From Candidatus Palauibacter polyketidifaciens (GTDB lineage Bacteria > Gemmatimonadota > Gemmatimonadetes > Palauibacterales > Palauibacteraceae), in NCBI RefSeq assembly GCF_947581785.1, contig NZ_CANPVO010000020.1, positions 1 through 64,000 of the forward strand: a stretch of DNA of 64,000 bases. Reading direction: 5' to 3'. The notes beneath the pieces were generated by a model. The model saw only the letters and a list, made by a program, of their open reading frames with translations. It was not told where the DNA came from and made no database searches. Of this stretch, positions 1 to 8,412 are shown one piece after another; positions within the stretch are counted from its first letter, which is position 1, and each line of letters begins with the position of its first letter. Made by a program: the position numbers and the translations under genes.

Positions 1-437
1 AGCACATCGGCTACGTCTTCCAGATGTTCAACCTCATCCCCTACCTGTCGGTGCTCGACAACATCGCGCTCCCCGCACGCATGACCGCGGGACGCCGCGC
101 CCGGCTGGACGGAGCGGGCGTGAGGGAAACCGCCGCGCAGCTCGCCGATCACCTCCACATCGGCGACCTGCTGAAGAAGCCGGTGACAGAACTCTCGGTG
201 GGCCAGCAGCAGCGGGTCGCCGCCTGCCGGGCGCTGATCGGGTCTCCGGAACTCATCGTCGCCGATGAACCGACCTCCTCCCTGGACTTCGACCGCCGGG
301 AGGCTTTCCTCGAACTGCTCTTTCAGGAGTGCGAGCGCGCCGGCGCCACGCTGGTGTTCGTGAGCCACGACCGCACCCTGGAGGGCATGTTCTCCCGCAG
401 GATCTCGCTCCCCGACGTCAACAAGGCGGTGCTCTGA
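1..437 (+). CDS. ABC transporter ATP-binding protein (5' end cut by window edge)
   Basis: The visible part is the C-terminal two thirds of a LolD/MacB-type ATPase; the frame opens at base 3 and has no start in the window, so Walker A lies upstream. Seen are the Q-loop (V-F-Q-M-F-N near base 20), the signature L-S-V-G-Q-Q-Q-R (about 195-218), Walker B L-I-V-A-D-E-P-T-S-S-L-D (about 250-288) and the switch histidine V-S-H-D. The TGA stop shares bases with the next ATG (TGATG), so it is translationally coupled to the permease and should energise it at the inner face of the membrane. MacB/LolD-type pairs act mechanically on periplasmic or lipoprotein cargo rather than as classical importers. The substrate is unknown; the His-rich partner hints at metal. 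Confidence 0.9.
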   Translation, partial: HIGYVFQMFNLIPYLSVLDNIALPARMTAGRRARLDGAGVRETAAQLADHLHIGDLLKKPVTELSVGQQQRVAACRALIGSPELIVADEPTSSLDFDRREAFLELLFQECERAGATLVFVSHDRTLEGMFSRRISLPDVNKAVL

Positions 438-1888
438 TGCTGGTTTTCGACCTCGCGCTCAAGTCGCTCCGCAACCGCGCCTTCAGCACCTCGCTCACGG
501 TGGGCTCCATCGCCCTCAGCGTCGCCCTCCTGATCGGCGTCGAGAACGTGCGCGCGGGCATGCGCGAGAGCTTCTCCAACACCATCAGCCAGACCGACCT
601 CATCGTGGGCACCAAGGGCGGCACGATTCAGCTGCTGCTGTATTCGGTCTTCGGCATGGGAGCGCCGACGGAGAACGTCTCGTGGGAGGCTTACAGGGAG
701 TGGGCGGACCACCCCGCGGTCGAGTGGACCATCCCCTACAGCCTTGGGGACAGCCACCGGGGGTTCCGGGTCATCGGCACGAACGAGGACTTCTTTCGCC
801 ACTACCGCTACCGCGGAGGACAGGAAATCGCGCTGGCGGAGGGACGGGCGAACGAGGGCCTGTTCGACGTGACGCTGGGCGCGGACGTGGCGGCCGAGCT
901 GAACTACGCACTCGGCGACGAGATCGCGGTCACGCACGGGCTCGGCGAGGTGGGCTTCATCAACCACGACCACATGCCCTTCACGGTCACGGGCGTGCTC
1001 GCGAAGACGTTCACTCCCGTCGACCGCGCGATCTACGTGACGCTCGAGGGCATGGAGGCCATCCACTGGGAGGACGGCGCGCCGCCGGCGTCGGACGACG
1101 AGCACGACCACGAGGCGGAGGCGCAGGCGACTCCCGCAGACGACGGGCACGCCCACGACGAGGCGGAGGCGCAGGCGGCTCCCGCCGACGATGGCCACGC
1201 CCACGACGACGAGGCTGACGCGCAGGCGGCCCCCGCCGACGATGGCCACGCCCACGACGAGGCCGACGCGCAGGCGGCCCCCGCCGACGATGGCCACGCC
1301 CACACGGAGGATGTCTCGATCGAGGATGTCGAAGTCACGCAGGTCACCTCGTTCTTCGTGGGCACGACGAACCGCCGGGACGTGCTGCAGCTGCAGCGCG
1401 AGATCAACGACTTCGAGGACGAGCCGATGATGGCCGTGATCCCCGGAGCCGCGCTGAACGAGATGTGGCAGGGTCTGGCCTACGCCGAGACCGGGCTGCG
1501 GCTGGTGGCCATCTTCGTAGTCCTGGTAGGGCTGCTCGGGATGCTGGTCTCGCTCTACACGTCGCTCAACGAGCGGCGGCGGGAGATGGCGATCCTGCGC
1601 GCCGTCGGCGCCGGACCCAACCGGATCATCGCCCTGCTCGTGCTCGAATCGCTGTGCCTGGCCTCGGCCGGAGCGCTCGCGGGACTCACGCTGGTGTACG
1701 CGCTGCTCTCCGTCGCACAGCCCCTCGTCGAAGCGCAGGCGGGGCTCTTCATCCCGATCCGGCCGCCCGGTTCCATCGAGCTGCTCTTCCTCGGCGCCGT
1801 GGTGACGGCCGGATTCCTGATGGGCTTCGTACCCGCGCTCAAGGCCTACCGCACCGCCCTCCACGACGGGTTGGCGGTGCGGGTGTAG
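437..1888 (+). CDS. MacB/FtsX-type ABC permease with a His-rich periplasmic repeat
   Basis: The 483-residue inner-membrane permease has the MacB/LolE layout. One N-terminal membrane segment (about residues 20-40) is followed by a large periplasmic domain and three C-terminal membrane segments (about 355-380, 400-435 and 445-470) of FtsX type. The ATG overlaps the ATPase stop. Residues about 226-290 of the periplasmic domain are four near-identical copies of E-A-E/D-A-Q-A-A-P-A-D-D-G-H-A-H-D, rich in His and Asp, a composition typical of metal-binding loops. Vibrio ZrgBC, part of a Zur-regulated zinc system, uses a comparable ATPase/permease pair; the resemblance in domain type is my inference. 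The next gene, folE2, encodes a family often induced by zinc starvation. A lipoprotein or antimicrobial export role is the alternative. Confidence 0.88.
   Translation: MLVFDLALKSLRNRAFSTSLTVGSIALSVALLIGVENVRAGMRESFSNTISQTDLIVGTKGGTIQLLLYSVFGMGAPTENVSWEAYREWADHPAVEWTIPYSLGDSHRGFRVIGTNEDFFRHYRYRGGQEIALAEGRANEGLFDVTLGADVAAELNYALGDEIAVTHGLGEVGFINHDHMPFTVTGVLAKTFTPVDRAIYVTLEGMEAIHWEDGAPPASDDEHDHEAEAQATPADDGHAHDEAEAQAAPADDGHAHDDEADAQAAPADDGHAHDEADAQAAPADDGHAHTEDVSIEDVEVTQVTSFFVGTTNRRDVLQLQREINDFEDEPMMAVIPGAALNEMWQGLAYAETGLRLVAIFVVLVGLLGMLVSLYTSLNERRREMAILRAVGAGPNRIIALLVLESLCLASAGALAGLTLVYALLSVAQPLVEAQAGLFIPIRPPGSIELLFLGAVVTAGFLMGFVPALKAYRTALHDGLAVRV
1112..1306. repeat. In-gene tandem repeat, four copies of 48-51 bp, coding His-rich units
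   Basis: Copies begin at 1112, 1160, 1211 and 1259. The second copy carries one extra GAC codon. Each encodes about 16 residues ending G-H-A-H. Copies 2-4 are more alike to each other than to copy 1, suggesting recent expansion within the permease gene. Confidence 0.93.
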
Positions 1889-1907
1889 CCGGTCGAGGGC
1901 CGCCGGG

Positions 1908-1953
1908 AGCCCTCAGCCTGGCGGCAGCCCTCAGCCTGGCGGCAGCCCTCAGG
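1908..1953. repeat. 18-bp direct repeat, about 2.5 copies, between convergent genes
   Basis: AGCCCTCAGCCTGGCGGC occurs at 1908-1925 and exactly again at 1926-1943. A third diverging copy starts at 1944 and runs toward the folE2 stop. Confidence 0.9.
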
Positions 1954-1967
1954 CGTGGTGGCCGCTC

Positions 1968-2792
1968 TCAGCCGGCCGGCAGCTCTCGGCTCGACGCGCG
2001 GGCGGGCTCCTCCACCTGCGCGTACGCGTCGTGCTCGTGGATCGACTCGAAGTTGATCACGTTGACGCTGAACCAGGTCACCTGGTGCAGCGCGCGGAGA
2101 CGGAGCGTGACCTCGCGAACCAGATCCTCGACGAACCGCGGATTGTCGTACGCGTGCTCCGTGACCCACTTCTCGTCGGCGCGCTTCAGCACCGGATAGA
2201 GCTCGCAGGAGGCCGACGCGTCCACCAGCGCCACGACGTCCTCGATCCACAGCTGCCCCGTGAAGCGCGTCTTGACGGTGACGATGCTGCGCTGGTTGTG
2301 CGCCCCGCGCGCACTGATCTCGCGGGAGCACGGACACAGCGTCGTCACGGGAATCTTGACCGTGAGGATGAAATCGTCCTCCACCCCGCTGGAGGCGTCA
2401 AAGGCGCAGTCGTACGACAGCAGGCCCGCCGCGCCGGTCACGGGAGCTTCCTTCTCCATGAAGTAGGGGAAGGAGATGCCGAGGTGGGCGGTCTCGGCAT
2501 GCAGACGCTGGCGCATCGTGCGCAGGATTGCGGGCAGCGCTTCGACCGAGATCTCGTCATCGTAGGAATTGAGGATCTCCATGAAGCGGCTCATGTGGGT
2601 CCCCTTGAAGTCGTGGGGAAGGTCTACGGACATGTCGATGTTCGCGATCGTGTGCTGAGCCGCCTTCCGACGGTCCCTCACGGAGATGGGGAAGCGGACA
2701 TTCTGTACGCCCACGCGGCTGATCGGCACCCTGCGGGTGTCGGGATGGGCCTGCACGTCGGCCAGCGGAGCCGCGTCGAGGATCTTCGTCAT
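1968..2792 (-). CDS. folE2: GTP cyclohydrolase FolE2 (type IB)
   Basis: This 274-residue cytoplasmic enzyme converts GTP to 7,8-dihydroneopterin triphosphate, the first step of folate (and queuosine) synthesis. It belongs to the COG1469/MptA family, unrelated in sequence to zinc-dependent FolE. Family hallmarks seen are the N-terminal V-Q-N-V-R-F-P, the C-P-C-S-R-E-I-S segment with the conserved active-site cysteine, G-A-H-N-Q-R shortly after it, and a C-terminal half rich in Glu/Arg. Length matches the family. An AAGG lies about 10 nt before the ATG. In many bacteria folE2 backs up the zinc enzyme under zinc limitation. No other folE is visible, so it may simply be the only cyclohydrolase. 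It converges on the His-rich permease gene. Confidence 0.93.
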   Translation of the reverse strand: MTKILDAAPLADVQAHPDTRRVPISRVGVQNVRFPISVRDRRKAAQHTIANIDMSVDLPHDFKGTHMSRFMEILNSYDDEISVEALPAILRTMRQRLHAETAHLGISFPYFMEKEAPVTGAAGLLSYDCAFDASSGVEDDFILTVKIPVTTLCPCSREISARGAHNQRSIVTVKTRFTGQLWIEDVVALVDASASCELYPVLKRADEKWVTEHAYDNPRFVEDLVREVTLRLRALHQVTWFSVNVINFESIHEHDAYAQVEEPARASSRELPAG

Positions 2793-2885
2793 ATGTCATC
2801 AACCTTACCGGGTTCATGCCGTCCATCGGGTTCCACGATCCAGCCAAACTATCGAAAACAGGGCGCGGGGGCTCATATTCCCGCC

Positions 2886-3440
2886 ATGGACGATTCAGCG
2901 GAAGGGCCGGGCGGCGTCGTCGCCCGTATCGGCATCCTCTCGGTTTCGGACCGTGCCTCCCGAGGCGAGTACGAGGATCGGGGCGGTCCGGGGGTCGAGG
3001 CGTATCTCAGGGATGTCCTCACCTCCCCCTGGGAGGCGGCCACGCGCGTCATCCCCGACGAGACGGAGCTGATCCGCGCGACTCTGATCGAGCTGGTCGA
3101 CGAGGCCGGGTGTTGTCTGGTCATCACCACCGGGGGCACCGGGCCCGCCCCGCGCGATGTCACCCCTGAGGCGACCACCGCGGTGCTCGACAAGGAACTC
3201 GCCGGTTTCGGCGAAGCGATGCGCGCGGTCTCCCGGCCCCACGTGCCGACCGCGATCCTCTCGCGCCAGACGGCGGGGGTGCGGGGTTCGGCGCTGATCA
3301 TCAACCTCCCCGGGTCGCCCAAGGCCGTGCGCGAGTGCCTGGACGCGGTGTTCGCGGCGGTGCCCGACTGCGTCGACCTCATCGGCGGCCCCCGTCTGGA
3401 AACGGATTCGGACAGGGTAGAGGCCTATCGCCCCCACTGA
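2886..3440 (+). CDS. mogA: Molybdopterin adenylyltransferase (MogA/MoaB family)
   Basis: The 184-residue product activates molybdopterin by adenylation before metal insertion in molybdenum/tungsten cofactor synthesis in the cytoplasm. Seen are I-L-S-V-S-D-R-A-S-R-G-E-Y-E-D at the N-terminus, the T-T-G-G-T-G-P-A-P-R-D-V-T-P-E nucleotide/cofactor loop near the middle, and R-G-S-A-L-I-I-N-L-P-G-S-P near the end, all typical of the MogA/MoaB fold. The ATG at 2886 is chosen because family homology begins about 13 residues later; upstream in-frame codons look non-coding. It is transcribed away from folE2, whose start is 93 bp upstream. A tungstate/molybdate importer (tupABC) lies at 36.8-39.5 kb, which fits an active cofactor pathway. 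MoaB is the alternative name. Confidence 0.9.
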   Translation: MDDSAEGPGGVVARIGILSVSDRASRGEYEDRGGPGVEAYLRDVLTSPWEAATRVIPDETELIRATLIELVDEAGCCLVITTGGTGPAPRDVTPEATTAVLDKELAGFGEAMRAVSRPHVPTAILSRQTAGVRGSALIINLPGSPKAVRECLDAVFAAVPDCVDLIGGPRLETDSDRVEAYRPH

Positions 3441-3461
3441 CCCGGTGCCACAGCGGGTAGC

Positions 3462-3490
3462 TTGCATAATTATTCACCATCTGGTATAAT
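3462..3490 (+). promoter_or_regulatory. Sigma-70 type promoter of argGHR overlapped by an ARG box
   Basis: A -35 TTGCAT (3462-3467) and a perfect -10 TATAAT (3485-3490) are separated by 17 nt. TGCATAATTATTCA (3463-3476) differs at one base from the ArgR half-box pair TGAATNNNNATTCA and covers the -35. This is an AT-rich island in GC-rich DNA, 61 bp before the argG ATG. ArgR, encoded three genes downstream, is the expected binder. Confidence 0.82.
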
Positions 3491-3550
3491 CTCCCACTTC
3501 TCAAGCGGTTCGTGAGCGATTCTCCCCACTGCCATTCTCGGGATCGATGC

Positions 3551-4876
3551 ATGCATAAAGACACGACGAAGAACGTGAAGCGGGTCGCCCTCGCGTATTC
3601 CGGCGGCCTCGACACATCGGTAATGGTCACCTGGCTGAAGGAGAACTACGGCTGCGAAGTCGTCGCGGCCGTGGTGGATGTCGGACAGCGGGAAGACTTT
3701 GACGAGATCCGCGACAAGGCGTTGGCGACGGGAGCCGTCGCCTGCCGCGTCGTCGATCTCCGCGAGCGGTTCCTCACCGAGTGCGCGTTCCCGGCGCTCA
3801 AGGCGGGGGCCGTGTACGAGCGCCGCTACCTCCTCGGGACCTCCCTTGCCCGGCCCGTGATCGCGGCCGCCCAGGTCGAGGTCGCGCGGGAGTTCGACTG
3901 CGACGCCGTCGCGCACGGCTGCACCGGCAAGGGCAACGACCAGGTCCGCTTCGAACTCGCCTACCAGGCGCTCGCTCCGGACCTGGCCGTTATCGCCCCC
4001 TGGCGAGAATGGGAGATCACGTCGCGCGAGGACGCCTTCGCGTATGCCGCGGAACGGGACATCCCCGTACCGGGCAGCCCCCGGAAGCTCTACAGCATCG
4101 ACCGGAATCTGTGGCACACCTCGTTCGAGGGCGGCATCCTCGAGGACCCGACGGCGGCGACGCCGGACGAGTTGCGCGAACTCACGGTGGACCCGGCCGA
4201 GGCGCCGGACACCCCGGAGGACGTCATGATCTCGTTCGAGCGCGGCGTTCCGGTCGCGCTCGATGGCGAAACGCTCGATCCGGTGACGCTCGTGCAGAGG
4301 CTCAACGAGACCGCCGGAGCCCACGGCGTGGGCCGGGTCGACCTCGTGGAGAACCGGCTCGTCGGCATGAAGAGCCGCGGGGTCTACGAGACGCCGGCCG
4401 GGACCGTCCTCCTCGCCGCGCTAGCGGACCTGGAGGCGCTCACCCTCGACCGGGACACGGCGGGCTTCAAGCGCGGCATCGCGGACCGGTATGGGGAACT
4501 CGTCTACCAGGGTCTCTGGTTCTCGCCATTGCGGGCGGCGTTCGACGCCTTCCTCGACGAGGCGCACGCCATGTCGACCGGAGAGGTGACCGTGCGGTTG
4601 TTCAAGGGTTCCGCGATGCCCGTCGCGCGGACGTCCCGCTACTCGCTGTACCGGGAGGACCTCGCCACGTTCGAGGAGGACTCGGTCTACGACCAGGCCG
4701 ATGCGGGCGGGTTCGTCCGGCTGTGGGGCCTCCCTTCGAGTCTCGCCGCGCGCGTGCGGGCGAGGGCGGCGAGCGGCGACCGGGACTGGGCCGCGTCCGC
4801 TTCCGTCGAGACCGTCCGAAGCTCGGCGAAGCCGATGCAGCGGCCCGGGCGGGCGGTGGCATCCGGGTCGGGCTGA
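3551..4876 (+). CDS. argG: Argininosuccinate synthase
   Basis: The 441-residue enzyme condenses citrulline and aspartate with ATP to argininosuccinate, the penultimate step of arginine synthesis. Seen are the PP-loop A-Y-S-G-G-L-D-T-S at residues 15-23, the G-C-T-G-K-G-N-D-Q-V-R-F-E block that binds citrulline/aspartate, and P-V-P-G-S-P-R-K-L-Y-S-I-D-R-N-L-W. Length is slightly above the usual 400-450. ATG 3551 is preferred; an in-frame GTG at 3512 would lie only about 20 nt after the predicted -10 and would add 13 residues lacking family similarity. The last 25 or so residues are Arg/Ala-rich and look like a lineage-specific tail. It heads an operon with argH (9-nt gap) and argR. Confidence 0.96.
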   Translation: MHKDTTKNVKRVALAYSGGLDTSVMVTWLKENYGCEVVAAVVDVGQREDFDEIRDKALATGAVACRVVDLRERFLTECAFPALKAGAVYERRYLLGTSLARPVIAAAQVEVAREFDCDAVAHGCTGKGNDQVRFELAYQALAPDLAVIAPWREWEITSREDAFAYAAERDIPVPGSPRKLYSIDRNLWHTSFEGGILEDPTAATPDELRELTVDPAEAPDTPEDVMISFERGVPVALDGETLDPVTLVQRLNETAGAHGVGRVDLVENRLVGMKSRGVYETPAGTVLLAALADLEALTLDRDTAGFKRGIADRYGELVYQGLWFSPLRAAFDAFLDEAHAMSTGEVTVRLFKGSAMPVARTSRYSLYREDLATFEEDSVYDQADAGGFVRLWGLPSSLAARVRARAASGDRDWAASASVETVRSSAKPMQRPGRAVASGSG

Positions 4877-4885
4877 GGCCGCCCG

Positions 4886-6352
4886 ATGCCGGATGACGCT
4901 CTCTGGGGAGGGCGCTTCACGGCGCCCGTACATCCGGCGATCCAGGAGTTCACGAACTCGCTGCCGTTCGACCGCCGGCTCGTCCGACACGACCTCCTCG
5001 CGAGCCTTGCGCACGCCCGCATGCTGCGCGAGGCGGAGATCCTCGCCGGGAGCGAGAGCGACCTGATTCTGTCCGGCCTGTCGGAGATCCTGCGGGAGGT
5101 GGAGACGGGCGAACTCGAGGTCGAGGGCCCGGACGAGGACGTGCACACCTGGATCGAACGCACGCTCGTCGAGCGCGTGGGGGACGCCGGCAAGCGGCTG
5201 CACACGGCGAGGAGCCGGAACGACCAGACGGCGGTCGCGCTGAGGCTGTACGTGCGCGAGCGCCTCGAGGACATCCTCTCCGGGGTCGCCGGCCTGCAGC
5301 GGGTGCTGACCGGCCAGGCGGCCGCGTTCCGCGAGGCTTTTTTGCCCGGCTACACGCACCTCCAGCCGGGGCAGCCGGTGAGCCTCGCGCACCACCTTCT
5401 CGCCCATGTGGCCTCGCTCGGCGCGGACGCGGAACGGCTTCGGGCGGCGCACCGGCTGGCCGGCGTGTCGCCGCTCGGCGCGGGGGCGCTCGCCGGCACG
5501 TCGTTCCCGATCGATCCGGCCCGCAGCGCCGCGCTGCTCGGGCTCGACCGCACCTTCGCCAACAGCATGCATATCGTCGGCGACCGCGACTACGTGCTCG
5601 ATGCGGCCTACGCCTGCGCCATGCTCTCCGTGCATCTCTCCCGCTGGGCGGATGAGATCGTGCTCTGGTCGACGCGGGAGTTCGGGTTCATCGAACTGGA
5701 CGACTCCGTGGCGCAGGGCAGCAGCATCATGCCGCAGAAGAAGAACCCCGAGGCGGCCGAGATCCTGCGCGGGAAGTCCGCCCGGGCGATCGGGAACGTG
5801 ACGGCGCTGCTAGCGCTGATGAAGGGTCTTCCGCTCACGTTTAGCAGCGACTTTCAGGAAGACAAGGAACGCCTGTTCGACACGCTCGACACGGCGGACT
5901 GGTCCCTCGCCGCAGCGATTGCGGTGGCGCGGGGTGTTAACTTCCGGACGGACGTCATGGAGGACGCGCTCGCGGGCGGGATGCTGACCGCGACCGAACT
6001 CGCCGACCATCTCGTCCGCCGCGGCGTCCCGTTCCGGCGGGCGCACCACCAGGTCGGCGAGGCCGTGCGCCTGGCCGAAGAAGGCGGAGTGGAGCTATGG
6101 GAACTGGATTTCGAGACCCTGCGGACGTGCTGTCCTTCCGCGGGAGACGAGGTACACGACGTGCTGCGGCCTCAGGCGGCCGTCGCGGCGCACGATTCGC
6201 CCGGCGGGCCGGCGCCGGGACGCGTGCTGGAGCAATTGCAGGAAGTCGACCGCGAGCTGGCGGCGCTCGAAGCGTGGCTGGACGGACGCACCGATCCGCC
6301 GATCCGGCGCGCCCACATCGAGCAGCGGCTCCTGGATGCGGTGCTCACATGA
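4886..6352 (+). CDS. argH: Argininosuccinate lyase
   Basis: The 488-residue member of the fumarase/aspartase superfamily cleaves argininosuccinate to arginine and fumarate, completing arginine synthesis. Seen are the N-terminal L-W-G-G-R-F, H-T-A-R-S-R-N-D-Q, the catalytic histidine region G-Y-T-H-L-Q-P-G-Q-P, and the superfamily signature G-S-S-I-M-P-Q-K-K-N-P containing the mobile catalytic serine loop. The size is normal (about 460-490). The start lies 9 nt after the argG stop. It ends 16 nt before argR, so all three are probably one transcript from the ARG-box promoter at 3462-3490. Confidence 0.96.
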   Translation: MPDDALWGGRFTAPVHPAIQEFTNSLPFDRRLVRHDLLASLAHARMLREAEILAGSESDLILSGLSEILREVETGELEVEGPDEDVHTWIERTLVERVGDAGKRLHTARSRNDQTAVALRLYVRERLEDILSGVAGLQRVLTGQAAAFREAFLPGYTHLQPGQPVSLAHHLLAHVASLGADAERLRAAHRLAGVSPLGAGALAGTSFPIDPARSAALLGLDRTFANSMHIVGDRDYVLDAAYACAMLSVHLSRWADEIVLWSTREFGFIELDDSVAQGSSIMPQKKNPEAAEILRGKSARAIGNVTALLALMKGLPLTFSSDFQEDKERLFDTLDTADWSLAAAIAVARGVNFRTDVMEDALAGGMLTATELADHLVRRGVPFRRAHHQVGEAVRLAEEGGVELWELDFETLRTCCPSAGDEVHDVLRPQAAVAAHDSPGGPAPGRVLEQLQEVDRELAALEAWLDGRTDPPIRRAHIEQRLLDAVLT

Positions 6353-6368
6353 ACCACGCGAGGCTTTC

Positions 6369-6836
6369 ATGACGCTCGAACGCCGCAGGACCCGCGAGCG
6401 GGCGATCCTGCACATCATCGATACCCAGGAGATCCGGAGCCAGATCGAACTCGTGGCGGCGCTCGCGCGAGAGGGGATCTCGACCACGCAGACGACGCTG
6501 TCGCGCGACTTCCGGCGCCTCGGCATCGTGAAGCGGGCGGACGCGGGCGGACCCAGATACCACCGGCCCGGACGGGATACGACGCCGCCCTGCCCTCAGC
6601 GCATGCTCGCGGCGACGCTGAGCGAACTGGCGCTGGACGTCGGCCCGGGCAATGCACTGTTCGCGATTCGCACGCTGAGCGGCTGCGCCAATGCCGTCGC
6701 GATCGCCATCGACGAGGCGGATCTCGAGGGCGTCCTCGCGACGGTGGCCGGGGATGACACGATCCTCGTGCTGTGCCGCGACGCGAAGACCCGTTCCGCG
6801 CTGGTGGACGAACTCAGGTCGCTCGCCAAACTCTGA
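6369..6836 (+). CDS. argR: Arginine repressor ArgR
   Basis: The 155-residue DNA-binding regulator senses arginine and binds ARG boxes as a hexamer. The N-terminal winged helix (about residues 10-58) contains the recognition region T-T-Q-T-T-L-S-R-D-F-R-R-L-G. The C-terminal oligomerisation/arginine-binding domain has S-G-C-A-N-A-V-A-I-A-I-D and V-A-G-D-D-T-I-L, where the two aspartates bind arginine. ATG 6369 is chosen since 11 extra upstream residues from 6336 would overlap argH and lack similarity. It is the last gene of argGHR, so by inference it represses its own operon through the ARG box, closing a feedback loop. Confidence 0.94.
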   Translation: MTLERRRTRERAILHIIDTQEIRSQIELVAALAREGISTTQTTLSRDFRRLGIVKRADAGGPRYHRPGRDTTPPCPQRMLAATLSELALDVGPGNALFAIRTLSGCANAVAIAIDEADLEGVLATVAGDDTILVLCRDAKTRSALVDELRSLAKL

Positions 6837-6879
6837 GCCCGCGCGTCACCGTGAGAACTGAACCGGGAAGAGCCCCACG

Positions 6880-8412
6880 CTAGCGGGTGCCGCTTGTGAT
6901 CGCCTGGCCGGGGTATACGCCGGGCACAAGCCCTCCGTCACGGACCACGGCCGTCCCCTCGACGAGCAGGTGCATCACGCCCTCCGACGGCGCCGCCGGG
7001 TCGGCGTACGTCGCGCGGTCGATGATCGTCTCCGGATCGAACACGACGATGTCCGCGTCCGCGCCGACCTGGACCCTTCCCTTCCGCGCCATGACCGGGG
7101 CGAACCCCTCGACGCGCTGCGCCGGCAGGATCGTCATCTTCGCGAGCGCGTCCATCAGGCTCAGCGCCCCGCGCTCGCGCACGTAGTATCCGAGTACGCG
7201 TGAATACGTCCCGGCGCCGCGCGGGTGGATCGCGGCGTACAGGTACGGGATTCCGTCGCTCGCGATGATCACGTCGGGCTGTGCGACGATCCACTCGTTC
7301 GTCTCCTCGCTCCTCCCGTGGATCACGACCCAGCCGCCCTGCTCCCGGTAGCGCCGGAAGCTGCCCGCGTTCAGCCGCTCCGGCGTCCCCGACCACTGCA
7401 GGCGGCCGTACTCCTCGTCGGAGCGGCCCTCCCACGGGTCGAACAGGGCCGATTCGATCCGCGTCGAGCCCGCCGTATACGGATAGGACTCCGTCGTGAT
7501 GTCGATGCCACGCTCGCGCGCCCCGCGGATCATCTCCAGCGTCATGCGCGCCATCTCGTCGGCGCTCGAGTTCATGTGGACGATGTGGAGCGAGGCGCCG
7601 GTCGCGAGCGCGTTCGCGATCACCTCCTGGAACGCTCCCAGCGTGCCGCCCGAGTTCTCGCCCCGGATGTGGACGTACGCCGGCGCCCCCTGCGCGGCAG
7701 CGAGCTGGAAGACGCGGTAGATCTCCGTCCTCGAGGCGCCCGGCGTGTACGTGATGCCGAACCCGATCCCGAGTCCGCCCTCCTCCAGGCCCGACGCGAT
7801 GAGCCCGTTCAGTTCGAGGACCTGATCGTCGTCGATCGCCCCGTAGACCGCATCGAACTCGAAGGGGCTGGCTTCGCCCGGCGGCGTCATCACCGAGTGG
7901 CCGACATCGAAGCCCGCGAGCAGCTTCGTGCGCGCCCCCGGGTGGCTCACCGTCGCCCCGAAGTGGATGGGCGCCGTCCCCTCGCGGGAGGCGACCCATT
8001 CGGCCACCGGGTACACGCCGAGCTCCATCTCGAGGGCCGTCGTCACGCCGTCCAGCGCCTGGAGCTTCGCGCTCACCGTATCCTGTCCGTGTGCGTGCAG
8101 GTCGACGAAGCCGGGCGCGACGACGAGGCCCGTGGCGTCGATCGTGTCCCGTCCCGCAACGCCCCCTTCGGCGATGTCCGTGATGCGTCCGTTCGCGACC
8201 GCGACATCGCGCACGGCGTCGAGACGCGTCTCCGGGTCCATGACCCGGCCGCCGAGGATGACGAGGTCCGCGACACCTCCCGCCCCGGCGGCCGCGTCTT
8301 CGCTTGCGGGGCCACTCTCGGGGGAAGCGCACGCCGCGAACGCGAGGGCCGCCAGCGACGCCGCTCGCCGGCCGCGACCGCCCGTGCGACCCGCGGGGCG
8401 ATGGATCGTCAT
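6880..8412 (-). CDS. Exported amidohydrolase, D-aminoacylase/dihydroorotase-like family
   Basis: The 510-residue putative lipoprotein has an N-terminal Arg-rich stretch, a hydrophobic run and the lipobox L-A-F-A-A-C (about residues 23-28). The mature part has the amidohydrolase beta-sandwich (V-I-L-G-G-R-V-M-D-P-E-T), the metal motif D-L-H-A-H-G, and later conserved histidines in Y-V-H-I-R-G-E and H-I-V-H-M-N. This matches N-acyl-D-amino-acid deacylases, which release D-amino acids from N-acyl forms. The usual metal-bridging cysteine segment (N-C-G) reads E-L-G here, so the metal site or specificity may differ. It overlaps the upstream FAD dehydrogenase by 4 nt (ATGA), suggesting one transcript and perhaps linked catabolism of amino or hydroxy acids. 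Exact substrate is unknown. Confidence 0.85.
   Translation of the reverse strand: MTIHRPAGRTGGRGRRAASLAALAFAACASPESGPASEDAAAGAGGVADLVILGGRVMDPETRLDAVRDVAVANGRITDIAEGGVAGRDTIDATGLVVAPGFVDLHAHGQDTVSAKLQALDGVTTALEMELGVYPVAEWVASREGTAPIHFGATVSHPGARTKLLAGFDVGHSVMTPPGEASPFEFDAVYGAIDDDQVLELNGLIASGLEEGGLGIGFGITYTPGASRTEIYRVFQLAAAQGAPAYVHIRGENSGGTLGAFQEVIANALATGASLHIVHMNSSADEMARMTLEMIRGARERGIDITTESYPYTAGSTRIESALFDPWEGRSDEEYGRLQWSGTPERLNAGSFRRYREQGGWVVIHGRSEETNEWIVAQPDVIIASDGIPYLYAAIHPRGAGTYSRVLGYYVRERGALSLMDALAKMTILPAQRVEGFAPVMARKGRVQVGADADIVVFDPETIIDRATYADPAAPSEGVMHLLVEGTAVVRDGGLVPGVYPGQAITSGTR

Noticed and set aside
1112-1306. Tandem repeat as a possible CRISPR array
   Set aside because: Copies are contiguous with no spacers and all encode in-frame protein.
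323-1864. A 513-codon minus-strand frame opposite the permease
   Set aside because: Composition is Arg/Val/Gly/Asp-rich with no domain, and its repeats are only the antisense of the His-rich repeat.
2793-2885. A Zur box between folE2 and mogA
   Set aside because: No recognisable palindromic AT-rich Zur site was found by eye.
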